The position numbers were made by a program, and so were the translations under genes. The notes beneath the pieces were generated by a model, which was not told where the DNA came from, did no database searches, and saw only the letters and a list, made by a program, of their open reading frames with translations. From Clostridia bacterium (GTDB taxonomy: Bacteria; Bacillota; Clostridia; Oscillospirales; Acutalibacteraceae), in NCBI GenBank assembly GCA_017543285.1, contig JAFYGK010000033.1, positions 1 through 40,211 on the forward strand: DNA of 40,211 bases, written 5' to 3'. Below are positions 8,579 through 16,734 of the stretch, one piece after another. Every line of letters starts with the position of its first letter. The stretch's first letter is position 1.

Positions 8579-8706
8579 CTTTCAATTTCTCAAGTGTATA
8601 TTTTTTTATTATTCCCTATTTTTATTTCTGAAAGCGGACTCGTTTTAGTGCGTACTGCTAAAATGTGAATAGTTTGCCAAAGGTTTGTGAAAAATTGTTC
8701 TGTGTG

Positions 8707-8735
8707 TTTACACTATAATCAGGATATGGTAAAAT
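8707..8735 (+). promoter_or_regulatory. Promoter of the YtvI-like gene
   Basis: TTTACA (8707-8712), a 17-base spacer and TAAAAT (8730-8735); predicted start near 8742. Confidence 0.65.
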
Positions 8736-8756
8736 AATACTTGAGGAAATGATGTG

Positions 8757-8783
8757 AAAGAGTGCGGACTCTTTGCTTTTTTT
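8757..8783 (+). terminator. U-tailed hairpin in the leader of the YtvI-like gene
   Basis: Stem AAAGAGT / ACTCTTT with loop GCGG, then GC and seven T. It sits about 15 bases after the predicted transcription start and about 50 bases before the ATG, with no gene upstream to terminate. It therefore looks like an attenuator, or the end of a very short transcript. Confidence 0.6.
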
Positions 8784-8834
8784 GATGATTTATGTGTTAA
8801 AATGAAAAACCCATGATTGATTGGAGCGTCTGAC

Positions 8835-9923
8835 ATGAATGTTGAATCGCGCAAAAGATTTATTATCAATATTACATTTCTCGCTATTATAGTCGCGATC
8901 TTTTATCTGTTTTTGAAATATGCCGTCGGCTGGATAATGCCCTTCATCATCGCTTTGATAATAGCCTTCTGCATACAGCGTCCGGTCGCGTGGCTGAGCA
9001 AAAAAACCAAACTAAAAAGAAAAACCATGGGCGCCGTTATTTCCGTGATCACGATCCTCCTCATGCTCGGCGTGATCTTTACCGCCTTGTATTTCATCGT
9101 TTCCGAAGCGGTATCCTTTGCAAAGACCCTGCCGGAGCTTACGGCCAATCTGATGCCTCAGCTGAGCCGGCGCATTGAGTCGCTTTCCGAATCTGCCGCC
9201 GGTATACTGCCAAAGGGCGCGGAAGACTTTATCCATAATTTCAACACGCAGCTTTCCCAGCAGCTGACGTCGCTCGTCGGCAGACTCGCCGGATCGGTAA
9301 CATCATGGGCGGCATCGGCAGCCGCAAATATCCCCGGAGCGCTGCTCAGCTTTATAATAACCATAATCGCGACCATCTTCATCAGTATGGACTACCGCAA
9401 CATCGCGGATTTCTTTTTGCGTCAGATACCCGAGCACATGCAGGATACCTTCGCAAGCATAAAGGAAACCTTCGTAAACACCATACTGAAGTTCATCAAA
9501 GCCTATCTGATCCTCATGGGCCTCATGTTTATCGAGCTGCTTGTGCTTCTGGGAATAACCCATCTCATCACCGGAAAGATTCCCTATCTTGTCATTGTCT
9601 GTGCGCTCATTGCGCTTGTCGACATGCTTCCCGTTCTGGGAACCGGAACGGTGCTGATACCGTGGTCTGTCATTTCGCTCATAATGGGCGACTGGGTCAT
9701 GTCGATATGTCTGATACTGTCATATCTTATCGTAATCATCGTCAGAAACTTTTTGGAACCGAGGATCGTCGGAAAGTCCATCGGCCTGCATCCGCTCATC
9801 ACGCTGTTCAGCATGTATGTCGGTCTTAAGCTGCTCGGATTTATCGGCATGCTTGTTCTTCCGCTCGTTGTGATAACGCTCGTTAAAGTCCAGGAATCCG
9901 GAAAGATTAAAATATTCAAATAG
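8835..9923 (+). CDS. AI-2E transporter family membrane protein, YtvI-like
   Basis: Polytopic inner-membrane protein of the UPF0118/AI-2E exporter family; 362 residues. About seven or eight hydrophobic segments are visible, with the paired N-terminal helices (about 10-50), a third around 60-85, an amphipathic segment rich in Ser/Gln (about 95-165) and the C-terminal bundle ending ISLHPLITLFSMYVG-type sequence, the family signature. In clostridia this branch is often annotated as sporulation protein YtvI; that label is inference. The start is the ATG at 8835 with GGAG eight bases upstream; an in-frame TTG at 8817 has no ribosome site. Monocistronic, with its own promoter and terminator. Confidence 0.88.
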   Translation: MNVESRKRFIINITFLAIIVAIFYLFLKYAVGWIMPFIIALIIAFCIQRPVAWLSKKTKLKRKTMGAVISVITILLMLGVIFTALYFIVSEAVSFAKTLPELTANLMPQLSRRIESLSESAAGILPKGAEDFIHNFNTQLSQQLTSLVGRLAGSVTSWAASAAANIPGALLSFIITIIATIFISMDYRNIADFFLRQIPEHMQDTFASIKETFVNTILKFIKAYLILMGLMFIELLVLLGITHLITGKIPYLVIVCALIALVDMLPVLGTGTVLIPWSVISLIMGDWVMSICLILSYLIVIIVRNFLEPRIVGKSIGLHPLITLFSMYVGLKLLGFIGMLVLPLVVITLVKVQESGKIKIFK

Positions 9924-9934
9924 CACAGCTTAAA

Positions 9935-9958
9935 GCGCCGCAATCTGCGGCGTTTTTT
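9935..9958 (+). terminator. Terminator after the YtvI-like gene
   Basis: Stem CGCCGCA / TGCGGCG with loop ATC, followed by six T. The last bases of the T run form the start of the next promoter's -35 box. Confidence 0.9.
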
Positions 9959-9985
9959 GACATATAAAGCAAAGCACTGTATAAT
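9957..9985 (+). promoter_or_regulatory. Perfect consensus promoter of the 3D-domain protein
   Basis: TTGACA (9957-9962), exactly 17 bases, TATAAT (9980-9985). Further TATAAT copies at 10008-10013 and 10019-10024 lack good -35 partners. Confidence 0.85.
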
Positions 9986-10065
9986 TACTTTTGTGTAATA
10001 TCGTTTGTATAATCAGAATATAATCCGGTACAGGTAAAAATGTTTTGCAAAGGATGGGGAAAGTC

Positions 10066-11211
10066 TTGAATATAAAAAAGATCAGGCGTTCCTGTTTAAA
10101 GAATCTGCTGACGCATCATTCGGTCTGCGCGCTTTTGCTTGCGCTTGTCACGGTGATTGTGTTCGGCATTGTACTGCTGACGACCCGTCCCGCCTTCATT
10201 AAAACCGAGAACGGCGTGATTTCGACCCTCTGGTCGGGAAAAAGCCCTGCCGACGCACTTGATTCGGCAGGAATTTCCTCCCGCGGCAGCGAATACAGAA
10301 TGGTTGCCCACGACGAATACGACGAGATTACCGTTTCCCCTGCCCTTTCCGATGCTGCCGGCTCAAAAACGGATAACGTCGACGTACCTCAGATAGATAC
10401 TGCTCCCGAAAAGAAAGAGGATCCGACAGAGCCTCTCGTCAGCATCGTCGAAGATCTGAAGCAGGCTCCGGAAAAAGCGGAAAAATATGTTCCCGCGCCG
10501 GCCGAAGAGTTGTCTGACGACGCCTTTGTCGAATCCGTCAAACTAAGCGACGGCGCCCTTTCTCCCAGGTTCAGCAGGTTTATCTACAGCTACAAAGCAA
10601 GCGTGGACTATGAAACTAAAAAGATAACAGTCAAGGTAAAGGCCTCAGACGAAAAAGCCGGCGTCAGTGTGGAAGGCGGCAAAAAGCTCAAGGTGGGAAA
10701 AAACGAAATAACGGTTACCGCGGTATCCGAAAGCGGAAGGGTGCAAAAGAAATATTCGATCATCGTGACTCGGAAAAAGGAGCAGAAAAAAGAAGAGAGC
10801 GCATCCTCTTCAAAATCATCGAAGGGACACAGCGGCAATTCGGCAGGCAGTCCCGTTTCCGAGCTTAAAGCCCCTCACATTGAGCTGGACGAAAACAATC
10901 AGCCCATACATTACAAGGAGCTGATAACCGGCAAAGCAACCGCCTATTGCGATCTTAGCGGAAAACACCTCGCGACGGGCAAAAACTTCAAGCCCGGCTA
11001 TGTCGCGGTAAATCCCAAACAGATACCTTACGGCACAAAGATGTTTATCGTTTCCCCGAAAGGAGATATTGTTTACGGCTATGCCATCGCGGCGGATACA
11101 GGCGGCTTCGCGAGAAACGGCAGCGGCACGGTCGTCGATCTCGCCTTCTGGAGCGAAAGCGCCTGCAATAAATTCGGGCGCAGAACGATGAATATCTATA
11201 TCCTTGAATAA
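10066..11211 (+). CDS. Membrane-anchored cell-wall protein: TM, DUF348-like, cadherin-like and 3D domains
   Basis: Probable cell-wall-acting enzyme, 381 residues from the TTG at 10066. One N-terminal transmembrane segment (about 20-42) anchors it outside. Then comes a short region like the DUF348 repeat of YabE/RpfB proteins (IKTENGVIST, about 45-85), an acidic/Pro linker, a cadherin-like beta-sandwich domain (about 155-235: LSDGALSPRFSRFIYSY to YSIIVTRKK), a Lys/Ser linker, and a C-terminal 3D domain (about 280-381). The 3D domain has its three aspartates in TAYCD, AADTGG and VVDLAF. 3D domains share the fold of MltA-type lytic transglycosylases. The start choice (AAGGA about 10 bases before TTG; ATG at 10054 is the alternative) is moderate. 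Confidence 0.85.
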   Translation: MNIKKIRRSCLKNLLTHHSVCALLLALVTVIVFGIVLLTTRPAFIKTENGVISTLWSGKSPADALDSAGISSRGSEYRMVAHDEYDEITVSPALSDAAGSKTDNVDVPQIDTAPEKKEDPTEPLVSIVEDLKQAPEKAEKYVPAPAEELSDDAFVESVKLSDGALSPRFSRFIYSYKASVDYETKKITVKVKASDEKAGVSVEGGKKLKVGKNEITVTAVSESGRVQKKYSIIVTRKKEQKKEESASSSKSSKGHSGNSAGSPVSELKAPHIELDENNQPIHYKELITGKATAYCDLSGKHLATGKNFKPGYVAVNPKQIPYGTKMFIVSPKGDIVYGYAIAADTGGFARNGSGTVVDLAFWSESACNKFGRRTMNIYILE

Positions 11212-11488
11212 CGCGGATCCGATTGTCCGCCGGGAACGGCAAGGTGTCCGCGGGTTACCGGGCGGCTGTTTTAAAAACATCGACGCGTATAATGAGGCGT
11301 TTTCGATTGCTTTATTTTTGACCGGCACCCGCAAATACAGCCGAGCGGTCAAAAGACTCGCGGTAAAAAAACGGACGGCAGTCCTGAATCTGCAAAACGG
11401 ACGATACATAATCAACGGGACGGATGGTACATTTTATCCGTCCCGTTCGTATTATATAGAAAACGCCGTTTAAGGAGGATTCTGCAGT
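11212..11488. other. Intergenic region before dpaA
   Basis: No gene seen. Two inverted repeats: TTTTGACCG (11316-11324) with CGGTCAAAA (11346-11354), and a perfect 12-bp stem AACGGGACGGAT (11414-11425) / ATCCGTCCCGTT (11436-11447). The second has no T tail. Just after it CGTATTATA (11448-11456) resembles the sigma-K -10 CATAnnnTA, with ACA 16 bases upstream. dpa genes are mother-cell genes in Bacillus, so a late sporulation promoter here is plausible but unproven. Confidence 0.4.
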
Positions 11489-12385
11489 ATGAGCATCTGT
11501 CAAGCAAGAACAGGCGCGTCAAATCCCGGAGGAATACTTGTTATCGGAGGAGACGTCAGATTTGTCCTGCTGTGCGGTTGTCTGGCCGACCGCGGATTTG
11601 AGGTTAGGGCTGCCGCAATGGAGAAGGCCGGCATGGATAGCAGGGTTAGCGTATGCTCCGACATACCGGACGCCGTAAAGCAGAGCCGACATATAATCAT
11701 GCCCATGCCTATGACAAAACCCGGAGGAATCATCAACGCGCCGCTTGGCGAGAACCAGGTCCTTATTGACGAGCTGCTCGGTATTATCGGCCCCGGAAAG
11801 ACGGTTTTCGGCGGTATCATGCCGCAGGAAATAAAGGAAAGGATAGCCGCGTCGGGATCAATGGCCTTTGATTACGCCGCTCTGGACAGCTTCGCCGTAA
11901 AAAACGCCGTTCCCACCGCCGAGGGCGCTGTTGAAATCGCAATAAGAGAAACCCCGTTCACGATAGAAGGCAGCAGATGTCTGACTATAGGATACGGCAG
12001 GGTCGCAGCGGCTCTTGTCAAAAGGCTCGGCGCGCTGGGCGCCAAAAACACGGTTGCGGTCAGAAGAGAGCAGGTCATGGGCCAAATAAGCGAGGACGGC
12101 TATTTTCCGATATATATTTCCGAGATAAATCAATATATCGCCGACGCTGATATTGTTTTTAACACCGTTCCGTCATTGATACTGGACGAATATGCTTTGA
12201 GAAATGCAGGCAAAAATGCTCTTATTATCGATCTTGCATCAAAGCCGGGAGGGGTCGACTTTGAATGCGCAGATAGACTGGGAATAAAAACCGTCCACGC
12301 ATTGTCGCTCCCGGGAAAGACAGCTCCGCTGACGGCGGCGGAAATAATAGCCGATACGGTTGTCGGCGTGATAGGCAGCCGCTGA
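11489..12385 (+). CDS. dpaA: Dipicolinate synthase subunit A
   Basis: With DpaB, oxidises the product of dihydrodipicolinate synthase to dipicolinic acid, the calcium-chelating solute of the spore core. Acts in the mother cell during sporulation. 298 residues, the usual length. The N-terminal domain shows GGDVRFVLLCGCLADRGF; the NAD(P)-binding domain has a Rossmann loop in TIGYGRVAAALVKRLGALGA (about 168-187). AAGGAGG lies 9 bases before the ATG. dpaB follows after 122 bases. Presence of the pair identifies the organism as an endospore former or a recent descendant of one. In Bacillus the operon is sigma-K dependent; see the upstream region. Confidence 0.95.
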   Translation: MSICQARTGASNPGGILVIGGDVRFVLLCGCLADRGFEVRAAAMEKAGMDSRVSVCSDIPDAVKQSRHIIMPMPMTKPGGIINAPLGENQVLIDELLGIIGPGKTVFGGIMPQEIKERIAASGSMAFDYAALDSFAVKNAVPTAEGAVEIAIRETPFTIEGSRCLTIGYGRVAAALVKRLGALGAKNTVAVRREQVMGQISEDGYFPIYISEINQYIADADIVFNTVPSLILDEYALRNAGKNALIIDLASKPGGVDFECADRLGIKTVHALSLPGKTAPLTAAEIIADTVVGVIGSR

Positions 12386-12507
12386 CCGCTGCCGGCGGCG
12401 CGGGTATCTTTATAGCAAAAAGCCTCCGTTCTGAATACTATGTTACGGGCGGATTGTTTCAAGATTCCTTCCCCGTAAAACACAGACAACGAAACGGAGT
12501 TATAATA

Positions 12508-13080
12508 ATGAATAACAGCGTAATAGGCTTTGCGTTTACCGGCTCCTTCTGCACTCTGAGAAGGGCTGTAGATTCCATGAAAAGGCTTGTTGAACTGGGT
12601 TACAGCGTTGTGCCGATAATGTCCCGAACGACATATGAAACCGATACCCGCTTCGGCAGGGCCGAAGATTTTATAAAGGAGATAGAAGGTAAATGCAGGA
12701 GAAAAATATGGTATGAGATTACCGAGGTGGAGCCGATAGGTCCGAAAAAACTCCTGGATCTGCTCGTTATCGCTCCCTGCACCGGCAATACCCTCGCCAA
12801 GATGGCATACGGAGTCACCGACACGTCGGTGGCGATGGCGGCAAAATCCCAGCTTCGGAACGCTCGTCCCGTTCTGATCGCGCCGTCCACAAACGACGGA
12901 CTTTCAGCCTCGGCAAAAAATATCGGAATGTTGATGAACAACAAAAACATATTCTTCGTGCCCTATGAGCAGGATGATCCGGAAAACAAATGCACGTCGC
13001 TGGTATGTCTGTTCGATCTCATTCCGAAGGCGGTTGAAGCCGCTCTTGAGGGAAAGCAGCTTCAACCGGTAATACGTTAG
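12508..13080 (+). CDS. dpaB: Dipicolinate synthase subunit B (flavoprotein)
   Basis: Flavoprotein-family partner of DpaA (HFCD/UbiX-like fold), 190 residues. Family features: N-terminal IGFAFTGSFCTLRRAVDSM with the nucleotide loop, the segment LLVIAPCTGNTLAKMAYGVTD, and IAPSTNDGLS. The ATG at 12508 has CGGAG eight bases upstream; the frame stays open to 12454 but without a ribosome site. A hairpin (GGTACG / CGTACC) follows the stop, without a T run, so read-through to the CBS gene is possible. Confidence 0.94.
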   Translation: MNNSVIGFAFTGSFCTLRRAVDSMKRLVELGYSVVPIMSRTTYETDTRFGRAEDFIKEIEGKCRRKIWYEITEVEPIGPKKLLDLLVIAPCTGNTLAKMAYGVTDTSVAMAAKSQLRNARPVLIAPSTNDGLSASAKNIGMLMNNKNIFFVPYEQDDPENKCTSLVCLFDLIPKAVEAALEGKQLQPVIR

Positions 13081-13261
13081 AAAGGGTACGCCGCCGTACC
13101 GCCGAAACGGAAATCAGCTTGTTGGGTCGGACAGTATTGACCGTGCCGCGGAGTTTCTCCCTGCGGGAACAAAATCCGGGCGAATACTTTTCGGAGTTAA
13201 GTATAAAAGCGGCGGTTTTAGCTGACAATACCGATAGATAATCAAAATGAAAGGTTGTTTA

Positions 13262-13678
13262 TTGAAAATGTATGTCAGCGAAATAATGACGACGGGCATT
13301 GTCGCCGAAGAACCTCAGAGCACGGCGGAACATGCCGCCGAAATGATGAGCGAACACAATATCGGCGCGCTGCCCGTAACCCAAAGCAGGGAGATAGTCG
13401 GAATAGTAACCGACAGAGATATTGTACTGCGCTGTCTGGCAAAGGGACTTGACCCGAAAAAAACCACGGTCGGAGACATCATGAGCCGATGCGCCGTATG
13501 CATCTCTCCCCATCACACAATCGATGACGTCGTTCACATAATGTCAAGGGAACAGATAAGGCGGCTGCCCGTTGCCGACAACGGCAATCTGGTCGGTATG
13601 ATAAGCATGGCCGACATCGCCCGCATAAGACATGGTCTTGAAGCCGCCGTGGCCATCAGCGAGATAAGCCGGCCGTAG
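13262..13678 (+). CDS. CBS-domain pair protein
   Basis: Small cytosolic protein made only of two CBS motifs (about 5-60 and 70-130), the classical Bateman module that binds adenine nucleotides such as AMP, ATP or SAM. 138 residues. Each half contains the typical pattern GALPV...IVGIVTDRDI and RLPVADNGNLVGMISMADIA. The start is taken as the TTG at 13262 (AAAGG six bases upstream); ATG 13268 or 13247 are possible. It follows dpaB by about 180 bases on the same strand and ends with a strong terminator, so it may be part of the dpa transcript. Its partner is unknown. Confidence 0.88.
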   Translation: MKMYVSEIMTTGIVAEEPQSTAEHAAEMMSEHNIGALPVTQSREIVGIVTDRDIVLRCLAKGLDPKKTTVGDIMSRCAVCISPHHTIDDVVHIMSREQIRRLPVADNGNLVGMISMADIARIRHGLEAAVAISEISRP

Positions 13679-13679
13679 A

Positions 13680-13733
13680 AAGCCGAAACCGCTGCCCGTT
13701 TCTCAAAAGGAGCAGGCGGCGGCTTCTTTTTTT
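13680..13733 (+). terminator. Terminator after the CBS gene
   Basis: Long GC-rich stem whose outer arms are AAGCCG (13680-13685) and CGGCTT (13720-13725), interrupted by an AAA bulge and followed by seven T. Confidence 0.8.
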
Positions 13734-13747
13734 GATCAAATACCGTC

Positions 13748-13776
13748 TTTACAATTATATAAAAATCCTATATAAT
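13748..13776 (+). promoter_or_regulatory. Promoter of prfB
   Basis: TTTACA (13748-13753), 17 bases, TATAAT (13771-13776), just downstream of the preceding terminator and 51 bases before the prfB start. Confidence 0.85.
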
Positions 13777-13827
13777 TAAACTACTGATATTATGCATTGG
13801 AATATATTAACAAGGTTAGGTTTTATT

Positions 13828-14955
13828 ATGCTTGAATTTGAAGAACTGCGTCTTCAGCTTGAAGGACATAAGGGTGAGCTTAAAGAACTGTATCAGGCTA
13901 TAGGCTTTGACAGCCTGAAAAACGAGCTTGCCGAGCTTGAAGCCACAACGGCAAAAAGCGACTTCTGGGACGATATGGAAGCGACCCAGGGAGTACTGAA
14001 AAGGATCAGCTTCATCAAAGCCAGAATGAGCGATTACAAATCGCTTGAAACCAAATACGAGGACGTGCTCACCCTCATAGAAATGGGCAACGAGGAAGAG
14101 GACCTCACGCTGCTGGACGAATGTAAAGCCGAACTTTCGGAATTTGAGAGGGAACTTGAAACTCAGACCCTTTCGACACTGCTTACCGGTGAATACGACC
14201 ACAACAATGCCATTCTTACATTTCACGCCGGAGCAGGCGGTACCGAGGCTCAGGACTGGGTACAGATGCTTTACAGAATGTATGTTCACTGGGCGGAACA
14301 GCATAATTACAAGACCTCCCTCATCGACTTTCTTAACGGCGACGAAGCCGGACTTAAAAGCGCCGTTCTCCGCGTTGAGGGCGTAAACGCATACGGTTAT
14401 CTCAAGAGCGAAAACGGAGTGCACAGACTGGTCAGGATTTCTCCGTTTGATTCGTCGGGCAGACGGCACACGTCGTTTGCTTCGCTGGAGGTAATGCCCG
14501 AAATCGACGACAGCGTAGAAGTGGATATAGCTCCGGAAGACCTCAAGGTGGACACATACCGTTCCAGCGGAGCCGGCGGACAGCATGTTAATAAAACCGA
14601 ATCAGCGATAAGAATTACGCATTTGCCGACCGGAATTATCGTTGCCTGCCAGAACGAGCGCAGCCAGCACCAAAACCGTGAAACCGCCATGAAGATGCTC
14701 AAATCCAAGCTCATCGAGATCAAGGAACGGGAGCACCTGGACAAGATATCCGATATCAAGGGCGAACAGAAGGAAATCGGCTGGGGCTCTCAGATCCGTT
14801 CCTATGTCTTCATGCCCTATACAATGGCAAAGGATCACCGCACCGGTTATGAAATGGGCAACATCAACGCCGTAATGGACGGAGATATCGACGGCTTTAT
14901 CAACGCCTATCTCAAAATGGAAAGTCTTAAGGCTCTCGGAGAAGATCAAAACTGA
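13828..14955 (+). CDS. prfB: Peptide chain release factor 2, no programmed frameshift
   Basis: Recognises UGA and UAA and triggers peptide release; 375 residues. The codon-recognition tripeptide SPF is at 205-207 and the universal GGQ at 250-252 (the same number as in E. coli). Downstream SGAGGQHVNKTES and CQNERSQHQNR are class I hallmarks. The start ATG at 13828 is preceded by AAGGTTAGG. In most bacteria RF2 needs a +1 shift at CTT TGA C near codon 25. Here the frame is continuous (LYQAIGFDSLKNELAELE), and the heptamer CTTTGAC survives but is read GGC TTT GAC in frame 0. The other frames are closed by stops just upstream, so no shift is needed. A secreted protein gene follows after 23 bases. 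Confidence 0.97.
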   Translation: MLEFEELRLQLEGHKGELKELYQAIGFDSLKNELAELEATTAKSDFWDDMEATQGVLKRISFIKARMSDYKSLETKYEDVLTLIEMGNEEEDLTLLDECKAELSEFERELETQTLSTLLTGEYDHNNAILTFHAGAGGTEAQDWVQMLYRMYVHWAEQHNYKTSLIDFLNGDEAGLKSAVLRVEGVNAYGYLKSENGVHRLVRISPFDSSGRRHTSFASLEVMPEIDDSVEVDIAPEDLKVDTYRSSGAGGQHVNKTESAIRITHLPTGIIVACQNERSQHQNRETAMKMLKSKLIEIKEREHLDKISDIKGEQKEIGWGSQIRSYVFMPYTMAKDHRTGYEMGNINAVMDGDIDGFINAYLKMESLKALGEDQN

Positions 14956-14978
14956 GAAATCTTCAATGCAGGTGTATT

Positions 14979-16667
14979 ATGAAAAAACTTCTTATTGCCG
15001 CCTTTTTGTTTGCTTTTATCGTCTGCACGCCGGTATTGGCAGCTGAGGCAAAGGCGGACGGCATTGGCGGGGACGAGCTTTCATTCATGGCAAAGACCTC
15101 GCCCTTTGCAAAAATCATAGCCGACAAGTATGACAGTTACGGCGAATTTGTCGATGAAAACAGTCGTGAGCCGCTCAAGATGTCGCTTTCCCTGCCCAAC
15201 GGGAAAAGCATCCTTTACGGCGATGACGTATACTTCGGCGTGACCCTTAACGAAAGCGCTCTCAAGGAGGGCGAAAGGGTTGCGATCGACATTTGTTCGG
15301 ACGGCGGAAAAACCCTGTTGACAAAAACCTTCTACATAAACTCAGACTATATCTTTTCCTCAAAGGACATAGTCGGCAGCCTCTTCGCAGGCTATACGGA
15401 TAACGTGGCGCTGTCCGAAGGAATCGGTTTTACCGCCGCGGCAACGCTGTACGGCCAAAACGGAAATCAGCTTATCGAATCAGAAAGCGTTGACTTCTCC
15501 ATCTCCTCGGCCGGATTCAATGTCGGGGAAAGCGGCGGCTTCATGCTTTCCGGAATGGGCAGAAATATTAAACATACCGACTGCTTCACGGCCTGTGCGA
15601 CACACAGCAAAACGTTGAGCTGGAACAGTTTCGACAACGCCGAATGCGCTATAACGCTCAGGCGCGGCAGCTCTACGGTATTCAGCGGGACGGTCGACGG
15701 CAGCAGTTTTGACGTATATAAATACTACCTTTCCGGTTCTCCGGACACCGAGTATACCCTTTCAGCCGTTGTCAAGCCAAAGGGCTCGTCAGTATCGGAG
15801 CCTGAGAATACTCTCAGTGCAAAATTTGTTTTGGGCTCTCATCCCTCCAGACCTTCCATCAGCTCAGTGACAAGCGACTACTCAAGAGCGCTGTTCAGCG
15901 CCGGGTCACTTGGCGAGCCGGAAATCAGGATCGCGCTGAGCGATTCCTCCGGAAATACGGTTTACGACGATTACGCCGGCCAAAGGCTTGACGAGGGCAA
16001 GTATTCTGCGACTGCCTCTTACAGGACCTATCCCTGTGCAGGACAGTCTGCGGCATACAGCTTCTCGATCACCTCGTCTCAGGCTGCTGCCGGAAAAGTC
16101 CTTTCGCAGGCGGTTGACATAATCTCGGCGCGCGAAGGAACCTACAGCACGGTCGTCAGGGCGGACGGAAAATCGATGAGCATAGGAAAAATCTGCTGGC
16201 ATGGTGTGAATGCCCAGCTGCTGCTTAAAAGAATAATGAACGCCGATCCTGCGCTGTTAAAGAAAGAGCTTCAGGGTACAACCCTTTACAATGATATTCT
16301 GAAAAGCACCGATTACTGGAAAACAAGGATATGCTCCGTCGCGGAAAAACCGGTGCTTTCGGATGCGATCTCAACCGACACAGCCAGGCTGGTTCAGGAC
16401 GCGTACGCAGAGGAGTTTATATATCAGTATTACAAATACGGCAGCGTAAACAAAAAGATCTCCAACAAGGGCGCGCTCATTTTTTACTGTGATCTGAGCA
16501 TTCAGGGAGGAAACGGGGCGGCCAACAGAATAGTCAACACAATAAGCGGCGAGGTAACCCTCGATAAGATATATAAAGCGTCGCTTTCCGACAGCGTAAT
16601 GGGGCGCTACTCAACGCGAAGAACCGCCGTTTACAATGAGATAAAAAAACTGGGGTATACAAAATAG
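14979..16667 (+). CDS. Secreted protein with C-terminal lysozyme/chitosanase-like domain
   Basis: 562-residue exported protein. A signal peptide (1-about 21, hydrophobic core IAAFLFAFIV, cleavage likely after VLAAEA) is followed by Ser/Gly-rich, strand-rich regions (about 50-375) that look like two or three beta-sandwich modules. The C-terminal about 185 residues start SQAVDIISAREGTYSTV and contain SIGKICWHG, YCDLSIQGGNGAANR and SVMGRYSTRRTAVYN. This pattern resembles the lysozyme-like modules of clostridial and phage endolysins, with the Glu of REGTY as candidate acid. That assignment is from memory of the family, not a search. AGGTG precedes the ATG. It lies 23 bases after prfB and so is probably cotranscribed with it, an unusual pairing. 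Confidence 0.75.
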   Translation: MKKLLIAAFLFAFIVCTPVLAAEAKADGIGGDELSFMAKTSPFAKIIADKYDSYGEFVDENSREPLKMSLSLPNGKSILYGDDVYFGVTLNESALKEGERVAIDICSDGGKTLLTKTFYINSDYIFSSKDIVGSLFAGYTDNVALSEGIGFTAAATLYGQNGNQLIESESVDFSISSAGFNVGESGGFMLSGMGRNIKHTDCFTACATHSKTLSWNSFDNAECAITLRRGSSTVFSGTVDGSSFDVYKYYLSGSPDTEYTLSAVVKPKGSSVSEPENTLSAKFVLGSHPSRPSISSVTSDYSRALFSAGSLGEPEIRIALSDSSGNTVYDDYAGQRLDEGKYSATASYRTYPCAGQSAAYSFSITSSQAAAGKVLSQAVDIISAREGTYSTVVRADGKSMSIGKICWHGVNAQLLLKRIMNADPALLKKELQGTTLYNDILKSTDYWKTRICSVAEKPVLSDAISTDTARLVQDAYAEEFIYQYYKYGSVNKKISNKGALIFYCDLSIQGGNGAANRIVNTISGEVTLDKIYKASLSDSVMGRYSTRRTAVYNEIKKLGYTK

Positions 16668-16734
16668 TCGCTTAAACTTTTAAGATCAATTCATTTGATT
16701 ATATATTATCCGATTAATTTTCAGGAGGACGAAA

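Noticed and set aside
13860..13915. Programmed +1 frameshift at CTTTGAC in prfB
   Set aside because: The frame in which CTT TGA would be read has many stops upstream, and the continuous frame already gives a complete RF2 N-terminus.
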